Made by a program: the position numbers and the translations under genes. The notes beneath the pieces are model-generated. The model had not been told where the DNA came from. It worked only from the letters and a program-made list of their open reading frames with translations, and did no database searches. A DNA stretch of 64,000 nt from Paenibacillus sp. 1_12 (GTDB taxonomy: Bacteria > Bacillota > Bacilli > Paenibacillales > NBRC-103111), in the NCBI RefSeq assembly GCF_900114475.1, contig NZ_FOTE01000015.1, positions 1-64,000 of the forward strand, in the 5' to 3' direction. Of the stretch, positions 52,068 to 60,632 are shown piece by piece (position 1 is the first letter of the stretch; each line of letters starts with the position of its first letter).

Positions 52068-52088
52068 GACCCTCAGCTATGCTGAGGG
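52066..52088 (-). terminator. Terminator of the sigma/anti-sigma/binding-protein operon
   Basis: CCCTCAGC-TAT-GCTGAGGG (52070-52088). On the minus strand it is followed by TCTTTGTAG, about 30 bases past the stop of the last gene. Confidence 0.75.
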
Positions 52089-52118
52089 ATGTTAACCTTA
52101 TTGATTTCATCAAGCCAA

Positions 52119-53495
52119 CTACTTTACTTCAGCCGCATAGGCCGCATCCAATGCTTGTTGACCTTGCTCCTGAATTCGCTGCAAGCCCTGCTCGACGGTA
52201 ACTTCTCCATTAAGCATGGCATCGACCTGCTGCTTGGCGACAGACCGATACTGATCAATAAAAGTACTCGGAACATTTTCATTATAGCTGCTCTGTGCGG
52301 TTTCCTCATATTTCCCCGGATAAAAAGGTTCCATACTATGCCCGTCCATCTCTTGGGCGAACGCTTTGCGAACTGGCAGATCATTCGAAGTTTTGGCTTC
52401 AATCCTCGCAGCCTCAGCTCCGTTAAAATATTTAACGACCTTCCATGCATTCATTACATTATCGGCCTGAGCGTTAATGCTGTAAATCGGAGATAAATAA
52501 AAATTCGGATTCCGCGTATGTCCCGGATCTGCCGACGGTGTCTCTACCATTGCCCACTCGAACGTGGCTCCCCGCTGCCGAAGAGCATTGAGCTGGCCTT
52601 CATTGGAAATCGTCATCGCTGTACGGCCGGCGCTGAATAAATCCTCTGCTTCTACATCTTCTTTATCGTAACGGGTTTTGCCTGGCGAATACTTCCACTG
52701 CAGCACTCCGCTTCGATAGCCCTCAACAACGAGCTGGTAGATCCGCTTCCACGAATCGGTCTGCATCTGCAGCTTTTTGCCTTCGGCATCCATCATTCCG
52801 AGTCCCTCAGCTTGTCCTATGTAATCGGCCAAATCCTGTGGAGAGCTCATATAGCCCATATGAAAACCATATACCCTTTCTCCTTTACCACCCTCTGCCG
52901 GAAAACGCCCAGCCAAACGGAATAAATCCTCCCAAGTCATCCGTTCTTTCGGGTAGGGGATGTGATTGCGATCAAACAGCTCTTTATTATAAAACAATAC
53001 AGAGTTTGTGAATTTCGGGGCTAATCCATAAATATTCCCTTGTCCTTTGATCCGCAAATAATCTACAGCGGCCGGCAGCAAATTGTTCAGATCAAATCGG
53101 TCCTTCTCAATCAGCCCAGACAGGTTGTACAGTTTGCCCTGTGAAGCCAGCTTTTCATAATCAAAAGAACTCGTGAACAACAGATCGGGTTTCTCCTCAT
53201 CAATCAGCTTCGTTAGCTCCTGCAACGGTTTTTTGCCGGGACCATACGTACCTTCAGTCGGTATAATCTGTACATCCAGCTCAGGAAACTTGGCGGCAAA
53301 ATAATCGGCGTACATATAGTCAAAGGTTGTCTTATTGCCTATGGCAATGCGAAGAACACCTTTGGGAGATGCGGCTGCCTCTTCCTGTTTATCACAGCCG
53401 CTAAGCACAAGAACAAAAACTGCGATGGATAATGCAACCCATTGCCATCCCGAGATTCGTGCTGATTTCTTCCTGCCAGTGTCAACTGTTTTCAT
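52119..53495 (-). CDS. Sugar-type ABC solute-binding lipoprotein
   Basis: The 458-aa protein is a family 1 extracellular solute-binding lipoprotein: lipobox VLVLSGC, then LRIAIGNKTTFDYMYADYFA, FTNSVLFYNKELFDRNHIPY, MTWEDLFRLAGRFPAEGGKG and NVMNAWKVVKYFNGAEAARI. No permease or ATPase lies next to it; instead it follows the anti-sigma-like protein, whose outer domain is of the same fold (shared NKDLFDKYGVPYPKSGMSWE-type region). It may present the ligand to, or compete with, the sensor. Confidence 0.85.
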   Translation of the reverse strand: MKTVDTGRKKSARISGWQWVALSIAVFVLVLSGCDKQEEAAASPKGVLRIAIGNKTTFDYMYADYFAAKFPELDVQIIPTEGTYGPGKKPLQELTKLIDEEKPDLLFTSSFDYEKLASQGKLYNLSGLIEKDRFDLNNLLPAAVDYLRIKGQGNIYGLAPKFTNSVLFYNKELFDRNHIPYPKERMTWEDLFRLAGRFPAEGGKGERVYGFHMGYMSSPQDLADYIGQAEGLGMMDAEGKKLQMQTDSWKRIYQLVVEGYRSGVLQWKYSPGKTRYDKEDVEAEDLFSAGRTAMTISNEGQLNALRQRGATFEWAMVETPSADPGHTRNPNFYLSPIYSINAQADNVMNAWKVVKYFNGAEAARIEAKTSNDLPVRKAFAQEMDGHSMEPFYPGKYEETAQSSYNENVPSTFIDQYRSVAKQQVDAMLNGEVTVEQGLQRIQEQGQQALDAAYAAEVK

Positions 53496-53545
53496 ATTCG
53501 ATTCCTCCTTATCTAATATTTTTTAATATAATGATGGCTCAGGTG

Positions 53546-55102
53546 TTAGTTCCTACTGTCCAGCAGCGCCGAGATCAGACCCTTTTGTGCTTCTTCCTGC
53601 AGCTGTTTCAAAGCCTCGTCCAGCTTCAAGCGACCTTCTACTACCGCTTTTACCTGCTGCACGGCCAATGGGCTGTACGCTTCCTTGAATTTGCGCAGTA
53701 CACGGGGATGAAGTCCCGATTCTACCGCTACCGTGCTTGGCTTCATGCTGTAAAACGGCGTGTAATTGCGCCCATCCTCAGGCTTTATGGATTGAAGTCT
53801 GACAGACAAGCCTCCCCATCCTTCCGAACGGTTCATCTTTTTGACAATTTCCGCGCTATTAATAAGCTTAACCATTTCCCAAGCTGCTCGCTGATGCTCG
53901 GACTGGGCATTGACAGCATAGACAGCATTCAGCATAAATGATGAGGATTCATTCGACCTTGACGGATCGACAGGCTCACTGACGATATCCCAGTTAAACG
54001 AATTCATTTTATACTGCGATTTGGCCATCTCCATGTCTCTGGCGAGTGAATAGCTGTAATAAGCCATCGCTGCCTTGCCGGTGATAAAAGGATTCTTTTT
54101 ATACAAATCCACCATTGAGATATTGCCCTGCATATTCGACCTCTGCTTTGGCTGATACACATAGCCTTTGATATACCCATCCGTAGCCAGACTCCACGTC
54201 TTGGTCCATGCATCTGTCCGCAGCGTTACTTGATTACCGTCCGCATTCGTCATGCTCAAGCCCATCGTCTTGCCAATTTGTTCAGCTAATTGTGAGGCAT
54301 CATCGTAATAATGGGGCATCAAGCCATAGATCCGGTCGTTGCCCTGCTCGTTGACCGGAAAACGCGCCGCCAGCTGCAGCGTCTCCTCCCAGCTCATCCC
54401 ACTCTTCGGGTACGGTACACCATATTTGTCAAACAGATCCTTATTATAAAAAAGCGCGTTCATCTCATATTCGGGTGACAGACCATATAACTTGCCGTCA
54501 GCTGCCATTCGTAATGCATCCGTAACCCCACTGTATATGTTGTTCAAATCATAGTTGTCCTGCTTCATTACGGCATCAAGCGGATACAGACGGCCTTCCT
54601 TTGCCAGCTCCCCATACATAGTTGGAGACAGGTAGATGACGTCCGGCTTTTCCTTTTCCAGCATCTCAATGGTTTTTTCCTTATCGTCATAGCCATTCCA
54701 TCCATTGTCCCCCATCGTGATTACCTTGACCTCGACGTTCGGGTAACGAATTGTGTATGCTTTGCCATAATGCATCATGAACGTGTTTTCATGAAAATAC
54801 GCGACCTTCAATGTCATCTCCTTTTCTGCATCAATAGGCTCCAAGGCTATCGGAATGATGGGCTTGGATAGAGGACCAACCATATTACCTAAATGCTCCC
54901 ATTGGAAAAAACCGAAAACCAGCATAGCAGATATCGCAAGCAAAGGGGTGAGTCTCAGCCACCGCCTGTTTTTCGGACGTTCCTGCATTTCAACACGCTC
55001 CTTAATTTTCCGCATTAACTCCTTGGAAAAGCCCGTTTCACCTTTGGGGATTGGTGAATCTGCCAGCTGTTTCTCCCAATATTCCGGTTCGTTTTGCTTC
55101 AT
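53546..55102 (-). CDS. Anti-sigma-like membrane protein with a solute-binding outer domain
   Basis: The 518-aa protein has a cytosolic N-terminus of about 50 residues (EPEYWEKQLADSPIPKGETG, KELMRKIKERVEM), one membrane helix (LTPLLAISAMLVFGFFQW), then an extracellular family 1 solute-binding fold (LKVAYFHENTFMMHYGKAYT, DVIYLSPTMYGELAKEGRLY, EMNALFYNKDLFDKYGVPYP, RAAWEMVKLINSAEIVKKM). Directly after the ECF sigma gene, this is best read as its anti-sigma factor with a binding-protein sensor. ATG 55102 has GGGGGAG five bases upstream, itself at the end of the repeat array. Confidence 0.75.
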   Translation of the reverse strand: MKQNEPEYWEKQLADSPIPKGETGFSKELMRKIKERVEMQERPKNRRWLRLTPLLAISAMLVFGFFQWEHLGNMVGPLSKPIIPIALEPIDAEKEMTLKVAYFHENTFMMHYGKAYTIRYPNVEVKVITMGDNGWNGYDDKEKTIEMLEKEKPDVIYLSPTMYGELAKEGRLYPLDAVMKQDNYDLNNIYSGVTDALRMAADGKLYGLSPEYEMNALFYNKDLFDKYGVPYPKSGMSWEETLQLAARFPVNEQGNDRIYGLMPHYYDDASQLAEQIGKTMGLSMTNADGNQVTLRTDAWTKTWSLATDGYIKGYVYQPKQRSNMQGNISMVDLYKKNPFITGKAAMAYYSYSLARDMEMAKSQYKMNSFNWDIVSEPVDPSRSNESSSFMLNAVYAVNAQSEHQRAAWEMVKLINSAEIVKKMNRSEGWGGLSVRLQSIKPEDGRNYTPFYSMKPSTVAVESGLHPRVLRKFKEAYSPLAVQQVKAVVEGRLKLDEALKQLQEEAQKGLISALLDSRN

Positions 55103-55119
55103 GTCTTCTCCCCCTAAAA

Positions 55120-55260
55120 GTTTGCAGAGCAAACTCACTTCGTAAGCATTAACTTGGTTTGCATAGCAAACTTACTTCGTAAGCATCAACTTGGTTTGCA
55201 TAGCAAACTTACTTCGTAAGCATTAACTTGGTTTGCGGAGCAAACTCACTTCGTAAGCTC
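55120..55260. repeat. Four tandem 37-bp repeats between sigma and anti-sigma genes
   Basis: GTTTGC starts units at 55120, 55157, 55194 and 55231, exactly 37 bp apart. Each unit holds two small palindromes, GTTTGC-ATA-GCAAAC and CTTAC-TTC-GTAAG. The unit at 55231 contains the last four codons and stop (TGA) of the sigma factor gene; every other copy also carries CTT-ACG-AAG followed by TGA or TAA on the minus strand. The array ends at the anti-sigma ribosome site. Confidence 0.9.
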
Positions 55261-55785
55261 CATGAGCTTGCCCACCTTCACCCGGGCCCGATACAATCTT
55301 GACTTTACCGTCCCTTCGGATATGGACAGCAGTCGCGCTATCTCGGTATGCGTCAATTGATGATGGGCATGCAGCAGCAGCACTTCGCGCAGCTTGATCG
55401 GGAGAGACAGAACCACCTGCCACACTTCCTCGCTTACGAGTCGTTTAAGCGCCTCCGTTTCCGCTGAAGGTGCGCTCTCTCCTTTTTCCGTTGGAGCCCC
55501 AAACGGCATCACCTTGCGAAACCAGGCAGACCGCCAGTGATCCCTCACCAAATTGCGCGTAATCGTGAGCATCCAGGTTTTTACTGAGGCCTCTCCCCTA
55601 TACGAAAATAAGCGTTCATATACCCGTACAAACACATCCTGTGTAATATCGTCTGACAACTCCGGTTGCCTCGTCAAAAAAAATGCATAATTCCATACAT
55701 CCTCTCCGTAAGCCACCATCAAATCTTCTAAGATGACATTTTTATCCATGCCGCTGGAGAGCGATTTTAAATATTCAAAGGCCAC
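55246..55785 (-). CDS. ECF-type RNA polymerase sigma factor
   Basis: The 179-aa factor has region 2 (VWNYAFFLTRQPELSDDITQ, DVFVRVYERLFSYRG, WMLTITRNLVRDHWR) and region 4 (LLLHAHHQLTHTEIARLLSI, SEGTVKSRLYRARVKVGKL). GTG 55785 is the start, with AGAGG nine bases upstream. It directs a surface or nutrient response under control of the following anti-sigma-like gene. The gene end lies inside the first minus-strand repeat. Confidence 0.92.
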   Translation of the reverse strand: MAFEYLKSLSSGMDKNVILEDLMVAYGEDVWNYAFFLTRQPELSDDITQDVFVRVYERLFSYRGEASVKTWMLTITRNLVRDHWRSAWFRKVMPFGAPTEKGESAPSAETEALKRLVSEEVWQVVLSLPIKLREVLLLHAHHQLTHTEIARLLSISEGTVKSRLYRARVKVGKLMELTK

Positions 55786-56223
55786 CCTTGTTCACCTCTC
55801 AGACAATTGGACGAACCAACGATTAAAAGGTTCCCTTTTCCAATTTTTTGATCAGAAAAACTTTGCCCTGCTATATAAGATGAACCAAAGAAACACACAG
55901 CCCGAGCGGAGAAAGCGGACCCTTCTGGAGAAACAAAGTGTTCGCCTTTGCTGACGGATTCTTAACCCTATGGGGCTAAGAATCGAAAGAATCTGGCTGC
56001 AACAGCGATTGGAAGAGGGATCTGCTTTCGCAGCGCCTCTTTGCTGTCATGATGTTTAGTTCATCTTATAAAGTTTAATAAGAGTATCAGCAGGACGCTG
56101 CGGCATTCCGATATGCAATCGCCGAGAAACTTAATCGTCGAAAATAAAAGCTATTTTTTATAATTAATCTTTCACTATATCGATCATTCCCGTGGTAAAA
56201 TAAAGAAAAAAGGAGAGTCATGG
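55786..56223. other. Gene-free tract with a strong hairpin
   Basis: No gene. GATTCTTA (55957-55964) pairs with TAAGAATC (55977-55984) around ACCC/GGGG, giving about 11 bp. The block 55898-55950 (GAGCGGAGAAAGCGGACCC, then GAGAAACAAAGTGTTCGCC) looks like a dispersed intergenic repeat. Promoters for the sigma gene (minus) and the small membrane protein (plus) should lie here. Confidence 0.4.
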
Positions 56224-56370
56224 ATGCGAAACACAGAAATCCGTCAGCACAAGGGCTATCAATGGCGAAGGGCTATCGTTTACCTCATGCTGGGACTGCT
56301 GAGTGGCATTCTTTTCTGGGTGATTGTGCTGTGGGCAGCTTTACCAACAAATGCAAGTATAACTAACTGA
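56224..56370 (+). CDS. 48-aa single-pass membrane protein before the class B PBP
   Basis: ATG 56224 has AGGAG nine bases upstream. The product has a basic N-terminus (MRNTEIRQHKGYQWRRA), one hydrophobic helix (IVYLMLGLLSGILFWVIVLW) and a short outer tail (AALPTNASITN). This positive-inside single-pass layout is like small partners of penicillin-binding proteins. It ends 21 bases before the PBP start, so they are cotranscribed. Confidence 0.65.
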   Translation: MRNTEIRQHKGYQWRRAIVYLMLGLLSGILFWVIVLWAALPTNASITN

Positions 56371-56391
56371 TAGGGCATGGAGAGTGAACGG

Positions 56392-58443
56392 ATGGCAAAC
56401 CATTTTTCTCGATATACGGATGAACCGCCAGATCAGAAAAAGAGCAGAATTCAGAAGCATTTTTCTATTCGGCTGAATATATTCTTTTTCGCTACCTTTT
56501 TGATTTTCACTGTACTGATTGTACGGTTGGCCATTTTACAGTTTGTAGATAGCAAGTACCTGAAGGAAGAAACGACAGAAATTACCAAGAGCAAAAGTCC
56601 TATCGCCCCCATCCGCGGTACCATCTACGATCGAACGGGTTATCCCATTGCACAATCCCGATCCATGCAATCCGTATATTATCGTGTAGAGGGCCGTGCA
56701 ACGGATAAGGACGATATTATTCGCCTTGCGAAAGAACTTGAAGATATCTTTGCCCGCTACGGTAAACCAGAGCAAAAACGCCTGAGTGCCGGCGACATTC
56801 TTAAACTGATGGATATCGGATTCGATATGGACAAGAACAAGACGAAGGAGCCCAGCTATTATTCCGTCCCCCGCAGAATCAAAACGGATCTGACCAATAC
56901 GGAAATTGCCTATTTATTAGAGCACCGCGATCAGCTCCGTGGCATTGAAGTGTTCGAGGACAGTATTCGTGTATATGACAAGCAAAGTATTTCAGCTCAG
57001 CTCGTCGGTTATATGAAAAGGTACAATGCTGCGAGGAATCCCGTTTCGGGACTAGAATTCTACAAGAATAAGGGAGACGAATATCTCGAGGTGGAGGATG
57101 TGGGGTTTGACGGGCTGGAGCTGATGTATCAGGATGAGCTTCGCGGGCAAAAAGGAGTCAAATCGTATCCGGTCAATGCACTTCAAAAAATTATTGGCCC
57201 TGCCACGCTCACACCACCGGAAAAAGGACACAATCTGCATCTGACAATTGATAAAAATATACAGCTGGTCACCCAGCAGGCCATTACCGATCATTTGAAT
57301 TTCATTCGTAATCGGCGTTTAGCAGGCGATTTCGCCTATGCACCTAATGCACGTTCGGGCTATGCAGTAGCAATGGAGGTCAAAACGGGTAAGATTGTAG
57401 CGATGGCCAGTATGCCGGACTATGATACAAACACGTGGACAGGCGGAATGAGCACGGAAGAATACAACCAGATTATGCCTTTTATCAATAATGGCACTAT
57501 AACGACCTCATATCCTGATTATCCAGAAAAAGAGCGCAACAAGCATCCTTCTTCCCTGGTCTACATGGGCTCGACAGTGAAGCCATTGTCGGTATTGATC
57601 GGTTTGATGGAAAACGTAATCACCCCTTCTTCTACTTACAGCGATGGCGGTTCGTTCACATTCGGTAAGGATAAACGAACGATCAGCAACTCGGACGGTC
57701 ACGCCTATGGTTTGTTGAATCCGACAACGGCCATTCAAGTATCGTCCAATACGTACATGTCTGCCATGATCGGGATACCGCTTTATAATAAATACGGCGG
57801 TGAGAAATCGGATGTGCTCGACATTTGGGCCAAATATTTTGCCGAGTTTGGACTGGGTGTCAAAACTGGCAGCAAGCTGCCTAACGAATACGAAGGCTCC
57901 AATGAATTTTATAAAAACGCAAAAACAAGCAGCTATCAATCCGCTATGGTCTATGCATCTTGGGGACAAAACGAAAAATACACGACACTGCAGCTTACAC
58001 AGTTCGCCGCAACATTGGCGAGCCGCGGTAAACGCATGATGCCGCAATTCGTGGAGAAAGTGACAAAATCGAGCGGAGAGCTTGTTCGCGGGTATGAGCC
58101 TGTAGTCCTTAACGAGGTTAATTATCCTAAAAATTATTGGGATACCGTCATTAATGGAATGCGGAGTGGAGCGGAAGGCATTGAGGATCTGCCGTTTCCA
58201 GTAGCTCGCAAAACCGGAACATCCACACAGGACGTTCCTGGCGGACGTGTAGATAACGCTGTATTTATCTCATTTGCTCCCATAAATGATCCTGTTCTAG
58301 CCATTGCCGTCGTCGTACCCGAGGGCCGATTCGGAAAATACGGCGCAGCACCTATCGCAGCAAAAATGTATCTGGCCTACGATCAATACATTGGCGGTTT
58401 AAGTGCACCAGTTGGTACAACTAACACAGTGAAGAAACCCTGA
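56392..58443 (+). CDS. Class B penicillin-binding protein (PBP2-type transpeptidase)
   Basis: The 683-aa enzyme crosslinks peptidoglycan, probably for elongation of the rod. A membrane helix (about 30-55, LNIFFFATFLIFTVLIVRLA) precedes the dimerisation domain (PIRGTIYDRTGYPIAQSRS) and transpeptidase domain with SxxK in YMGSTVKPLS, SxN in VSSNTYM and KTG in RKTGTST. ATG 56392 has GGAG nine bases upstream; the earlier ATG 56377 abuts its site. No other cell-shape gene is adjacent. Confidence 0.92.
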   Translation: MANHFSRYTDEPPDQKKSRIQKHFSIRLNIFFFATFLIFTVLIVRLAILQFVDSKYLKEETTEITKSKSPIAPIRGTIYDRTGYPIAQSRSMQSVYYRVEGRATDKDDIIRLAKELEDIFARYGKPEQKRLSAGDILKLMDIGFDMDKNKTKEPSYYSVPRRIKTDLTNTEIAYLLEHRDQLRGIEVFEDSIRVYDKQSISAQLVGYMKRYNAARNPVSGLEFYKNKGDEYLEVEDVGFDGLELMYQDELRGQKGVKSYPVNALQKIIGPATLTPPEKGHNLHLTIDKNIQLVTQQAITDHLNFIRNRRLAGDFAYAPNARSGYAVAMEVKTGKIVAMASMPDYDTNTWTGGMSTEEYNQIMPFINNGTITTSYPDYPEKERNKHPSSLVYMGSTVKPLSVLIGLMENVITPSSTYSDGGSFTFGKDKRTISNSDGHAYGLLNPTTAIQVSSNTYMSAMIGIPLYNKYGGEKSDVLDIWAKYFAEFGLGVKTGSKLPNEYEGSNEFYKNAKTSSYQSAMVYASWGQNEKYTTLQLTQFAATLASRGKRMMPQFVEKVTKSSGELVRGYEPVVLNEVNYPKNYWDTVINGMRSGAEGIEDLPFPVARKTGTSTQDVPGGRVDNAVFISFAPINDPVLAIAVVVPEGRFGKYGAAPIAAKMYLAYDQYIGGLSAPVGTTNTVKKP

Positions 58444-58464
58444 TTTCATCTGCTTTATAACATA

Positions 58465-58514
58465 AAAAAGACAAGACCTTGTTTGCCGTATCTTAGCAAG
58501 CAAGGTCTTTTTCT
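58465..58514 (+). terminator. Terminator after the class B PBP
   Basis: AAGACCTTG...TTGC (58473-58485) pairs with GCAAG CAAGGTCTT (58496-58509), then TTTTTC; an A-run on the left lets it serve the minus strand too. Confidence 0.85.
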
Positions 58515-58575
58515 ATGATTTGCAAAGCATTGCTTGTAAATTTGAATTCATATCTGAGGGTGGAAAAGAGGCGAC

Positions 58576-58800
58576 CTATGCAGTTTGCGACAGAGGACCT
58601 GGCTTCGCTTGCTGCAATTCTTCGCGCAGATCATTCATCAAGCGATTGAATTCTTCTTGAAGCGTATGTAATTCTGAGTAATAGTTCCCTTGTATGCGAT
58701 TAAGCTCAAAGACAGACAAGCTTGTAAAATACTGATACTCCGCATAGCAGCTGTTTGAAGCCTCCACAATCGACTCATGATTTCCCTCGGAAATTCTCAT
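58576..58800 (-). CDS. Small helical protein, 74 aa
   Basis: The acidic product is mostly helix (YFTSLSVFELNRIQGNYYSE, LHTLQEEFNRLMNDLREELQ) and resembles small coiled-coil proteins of bacilli without a known role. GGGAG lies ten bases before the ATG. No neighbour suggests a function. Confidence 0.5.
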   Translation of the reverse strand: MRISEGNHESIVEASNSCYAEYQYFTSLSVFELNRIQGNYYSELHTLQEEFNRLMNDLREELQQAKPGPLSQTA

Positions 58801-58930
58801 CAGCTATCCGCTCCCTGCAATGGTATTTGTTTTTGGAATAAATAAAGCATAATTTTGTAAGCATTTCCATGTCAAGAAATAATTCTGATTAATTATAATT
58901 TTCTGAAAATTATGTGAACAAATACATTAC

Positions 58931-59512
58931 CTAAGACCTCGCCTTGCTCTGCCGATGATAAAGCACACCGAAGCCCAACAGCAGGATACCCATCACACCG
59001 AAACCGCCAGCAAGACCGATTACCGTCGTCATGACGCCAAACAGCAGCGGATTGGTTAACTGAACAACCCTGTTGGACATGGTACGGATACTCATCCCCA
59101 ACCCTCGTTCGCTTGGCTTCACCGTCTGTGACACCATCATAAGGGCAACCGGCTGATTGACGCTGGTACAAACTCCCCATACAAACACATTAACAGCCAG
59201 CAGCCAATACCCGGTGTTCAATAGCAGTAACAGCAAACAGCCGGCTCCGCTAAAAATACTAATCATCATAATCCGGTGATAACCAAGTCGATTCATCAAA
59301 TACCCGGCCAACGGCCGAACGATCAACGCAGCCAAAGCGGCCACCGACAGCATGCTGCCGATTTCAGTATGTGTTAACCCTCTATTAACTAGAAATAACG
59401 GAAAAAATGTAGTTCGAATATCGATTAACATAAAAAGTATACCGTTTAATAAAATGGCGACAGCAAACCCACTCCACCAAGAAGCCGGCTCCTGTCTCTG
59501 GAAATCATAGAG
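58931..59512 (-). pseudogene. C-terminal half of an MFS transporter (5'-truncated remnant)
   Basis: The frame encodes six membrane helices, from WWSGFAVAILLNGILFMLID through IGSMLSVAALAALIVRPLAG to GGFGVMGILLLGFGVLYHRQ, which matches the second half (helices 7-12) of a drug-type MFS protein ending at a natural C-terminus. The frame is closed by a TGA at 59513-59515 with no ribosome site, and no first half lies upstream, where the LysR gene ends 84 bp away. ATG 59431 is internal to the first helix. It is most likely a deletion remnant. Confidence 0.7.
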
Positions 59513-59598
59513 TCACCCATAACCATCATTCCCCGGTCTACAATCAGATGCGAAACATACTGCCTAATGAAAATCCGATCCGCGAATCTGCTTATTCA

Positions 59599-60522
59599 TC
59601 ATACCTTACGATCTATTGGGAGCGTCCGATTTTCAATCTGTTCCATATGAGCAACAAGCTCTTTTACAAAAAAAACAGCTGCTTGCGACAAAGACAGGTC
59701 CGGTATGGTGACGACACCAATGGACCTTGATGGAATCGACTCGACCAGCTTAAGTTCAACCAATGTACCTGCTTCCAAATCCTCTTTCACGAACTCTTTC
59801 GTAATAAAAGATATGCCCATCCCCTTACGGACAAAATCTATCAGCAAATCGACGCTGCCCAGCTCAATATCCGGTACAACCTCCAAACCATAGGTTTGCA
59901 GCAGCGCATGAAAAAAGGTGCGCGTCCGGCTATGTGCCGAAAGCATCACAAACGGCTGCTTGCTCAGCTCCTGAAGCGTAATCGGTGCTCGGGCAAGATC
60001 CGCATATTCCGGCCCTGCTATGAAGCAGTCCTGGATCGGCTTCGTGGTCTGCACATGAAGTCGATCATCAACCGGTAGATGAGCAATCCCACAATCGATT
60101 TCTCCGTCCCTCAGACGCTGCAGGATAGACTCTGTTTTCCCGTGAGATAAGCAGATGCGTATGCTCGGATGCGCTTTGTGAAATTTATCGAGAAACGGAA
60201 ACAGAAAATATTTGCAGAGCGAGTCGCTGGCTCCCAGACGAATCGTCCCTGCTATATAGGTTCGCATCTCGCTGATTTTCCGCTCTCCGGCAAGCAGCAG
60301 CCCGTAGGCCTGCTCCACGAATTGAAACAGCACCCTGCCCTCTTCTGTCATCTCGATACCCTTCGCCTTGCGCAGCAGCAGGCGTACACCTAACTGCTCC
60401 TCCAGCTGTTTGATTGCGTAGCTGGCGCTTGGTTGTGTGATGTAAAGCTGCTGAGCAGCTCCAGTTATGCTTCCTTCCTTCACCGTGTGATAGAACACTT
60501 TGTAATAGTCCATCGAGCTCAT
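59599..60522 (-). CDS. LysR-family regulator divergent from aroA
   Basis: The 307-aa protein has an N-terminal winged helix (YKVFYHTVKEGSITGAAQQL, YITQPSASYAIKQLEEQLGV) and a periplasmic-binding-like effector domain (TIRLGASDSLCKYFLFPFLD, IDCGIAHLPVDDRLHVQTTK). ATG 60522 has AGAGG nine bases upstream. It is closely similar to the LysR protein at 62165-63052 and probably controls aroA through the shared intergenic site. Confidence 0.88.
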   Translation of the reverse strand: MSSMDYYKVFYHTVKEGSITGAAQQLYITQPSASYAIKQLEEQLGVRLLLRKAKGIEMTEEGRVLFQFVEQAYGLLLAGERKISEMRTYIAGTIRLGASDSLCKYFLFPFLDKFHKAHPSIRICLSHGKTESILQRLRDGEIDCGIAHLPVDDRLHVQTTKPIQDCFIAGPEYADLARAPITLQELSKQPFVMLSAHSRTRTFFHALLQTYGLEVVPDIELGSVDLLIDFVRKGMGISFITKEFVKEDLEAGTLVELKLVESIPSRSIGVVTIPDLSLSQAAVFFVKELVAHMEQIENRTLPIDRKV

Positions 60523-60550
60523 GGCATAGCACCTCTCTATGTCAAATATA

Positions 60551-60591
60551 GAATATAACAATTATTTGTATGTCTTTATATTCCTTATAAT
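60551..60591 (+). promoter_or_regulatory. aroA promoter and LysR operator
   Basis: GAATATAA (60551-60558) and TTATATTC (60576-60583) form a perfect inverted repeat, and TATAAT (60586-60591) lies just after it. No good -35 is present, as expected for a LysR-activated promoter. Confidence 0.5.
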
Positions 60592-60632
60592 AGAGAAAAC
60601 AAGCAAATTCGTAAACAAGGAGTGACAAGCTA

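Noticed and set aside
56220-56366. Alternative frame from ATG 56220 (48 aa)
   Set aside because: The frame four bases later encodes a clean membrane helix and has better ribosome-site spacing; the 56220 frame has no protein-like features.
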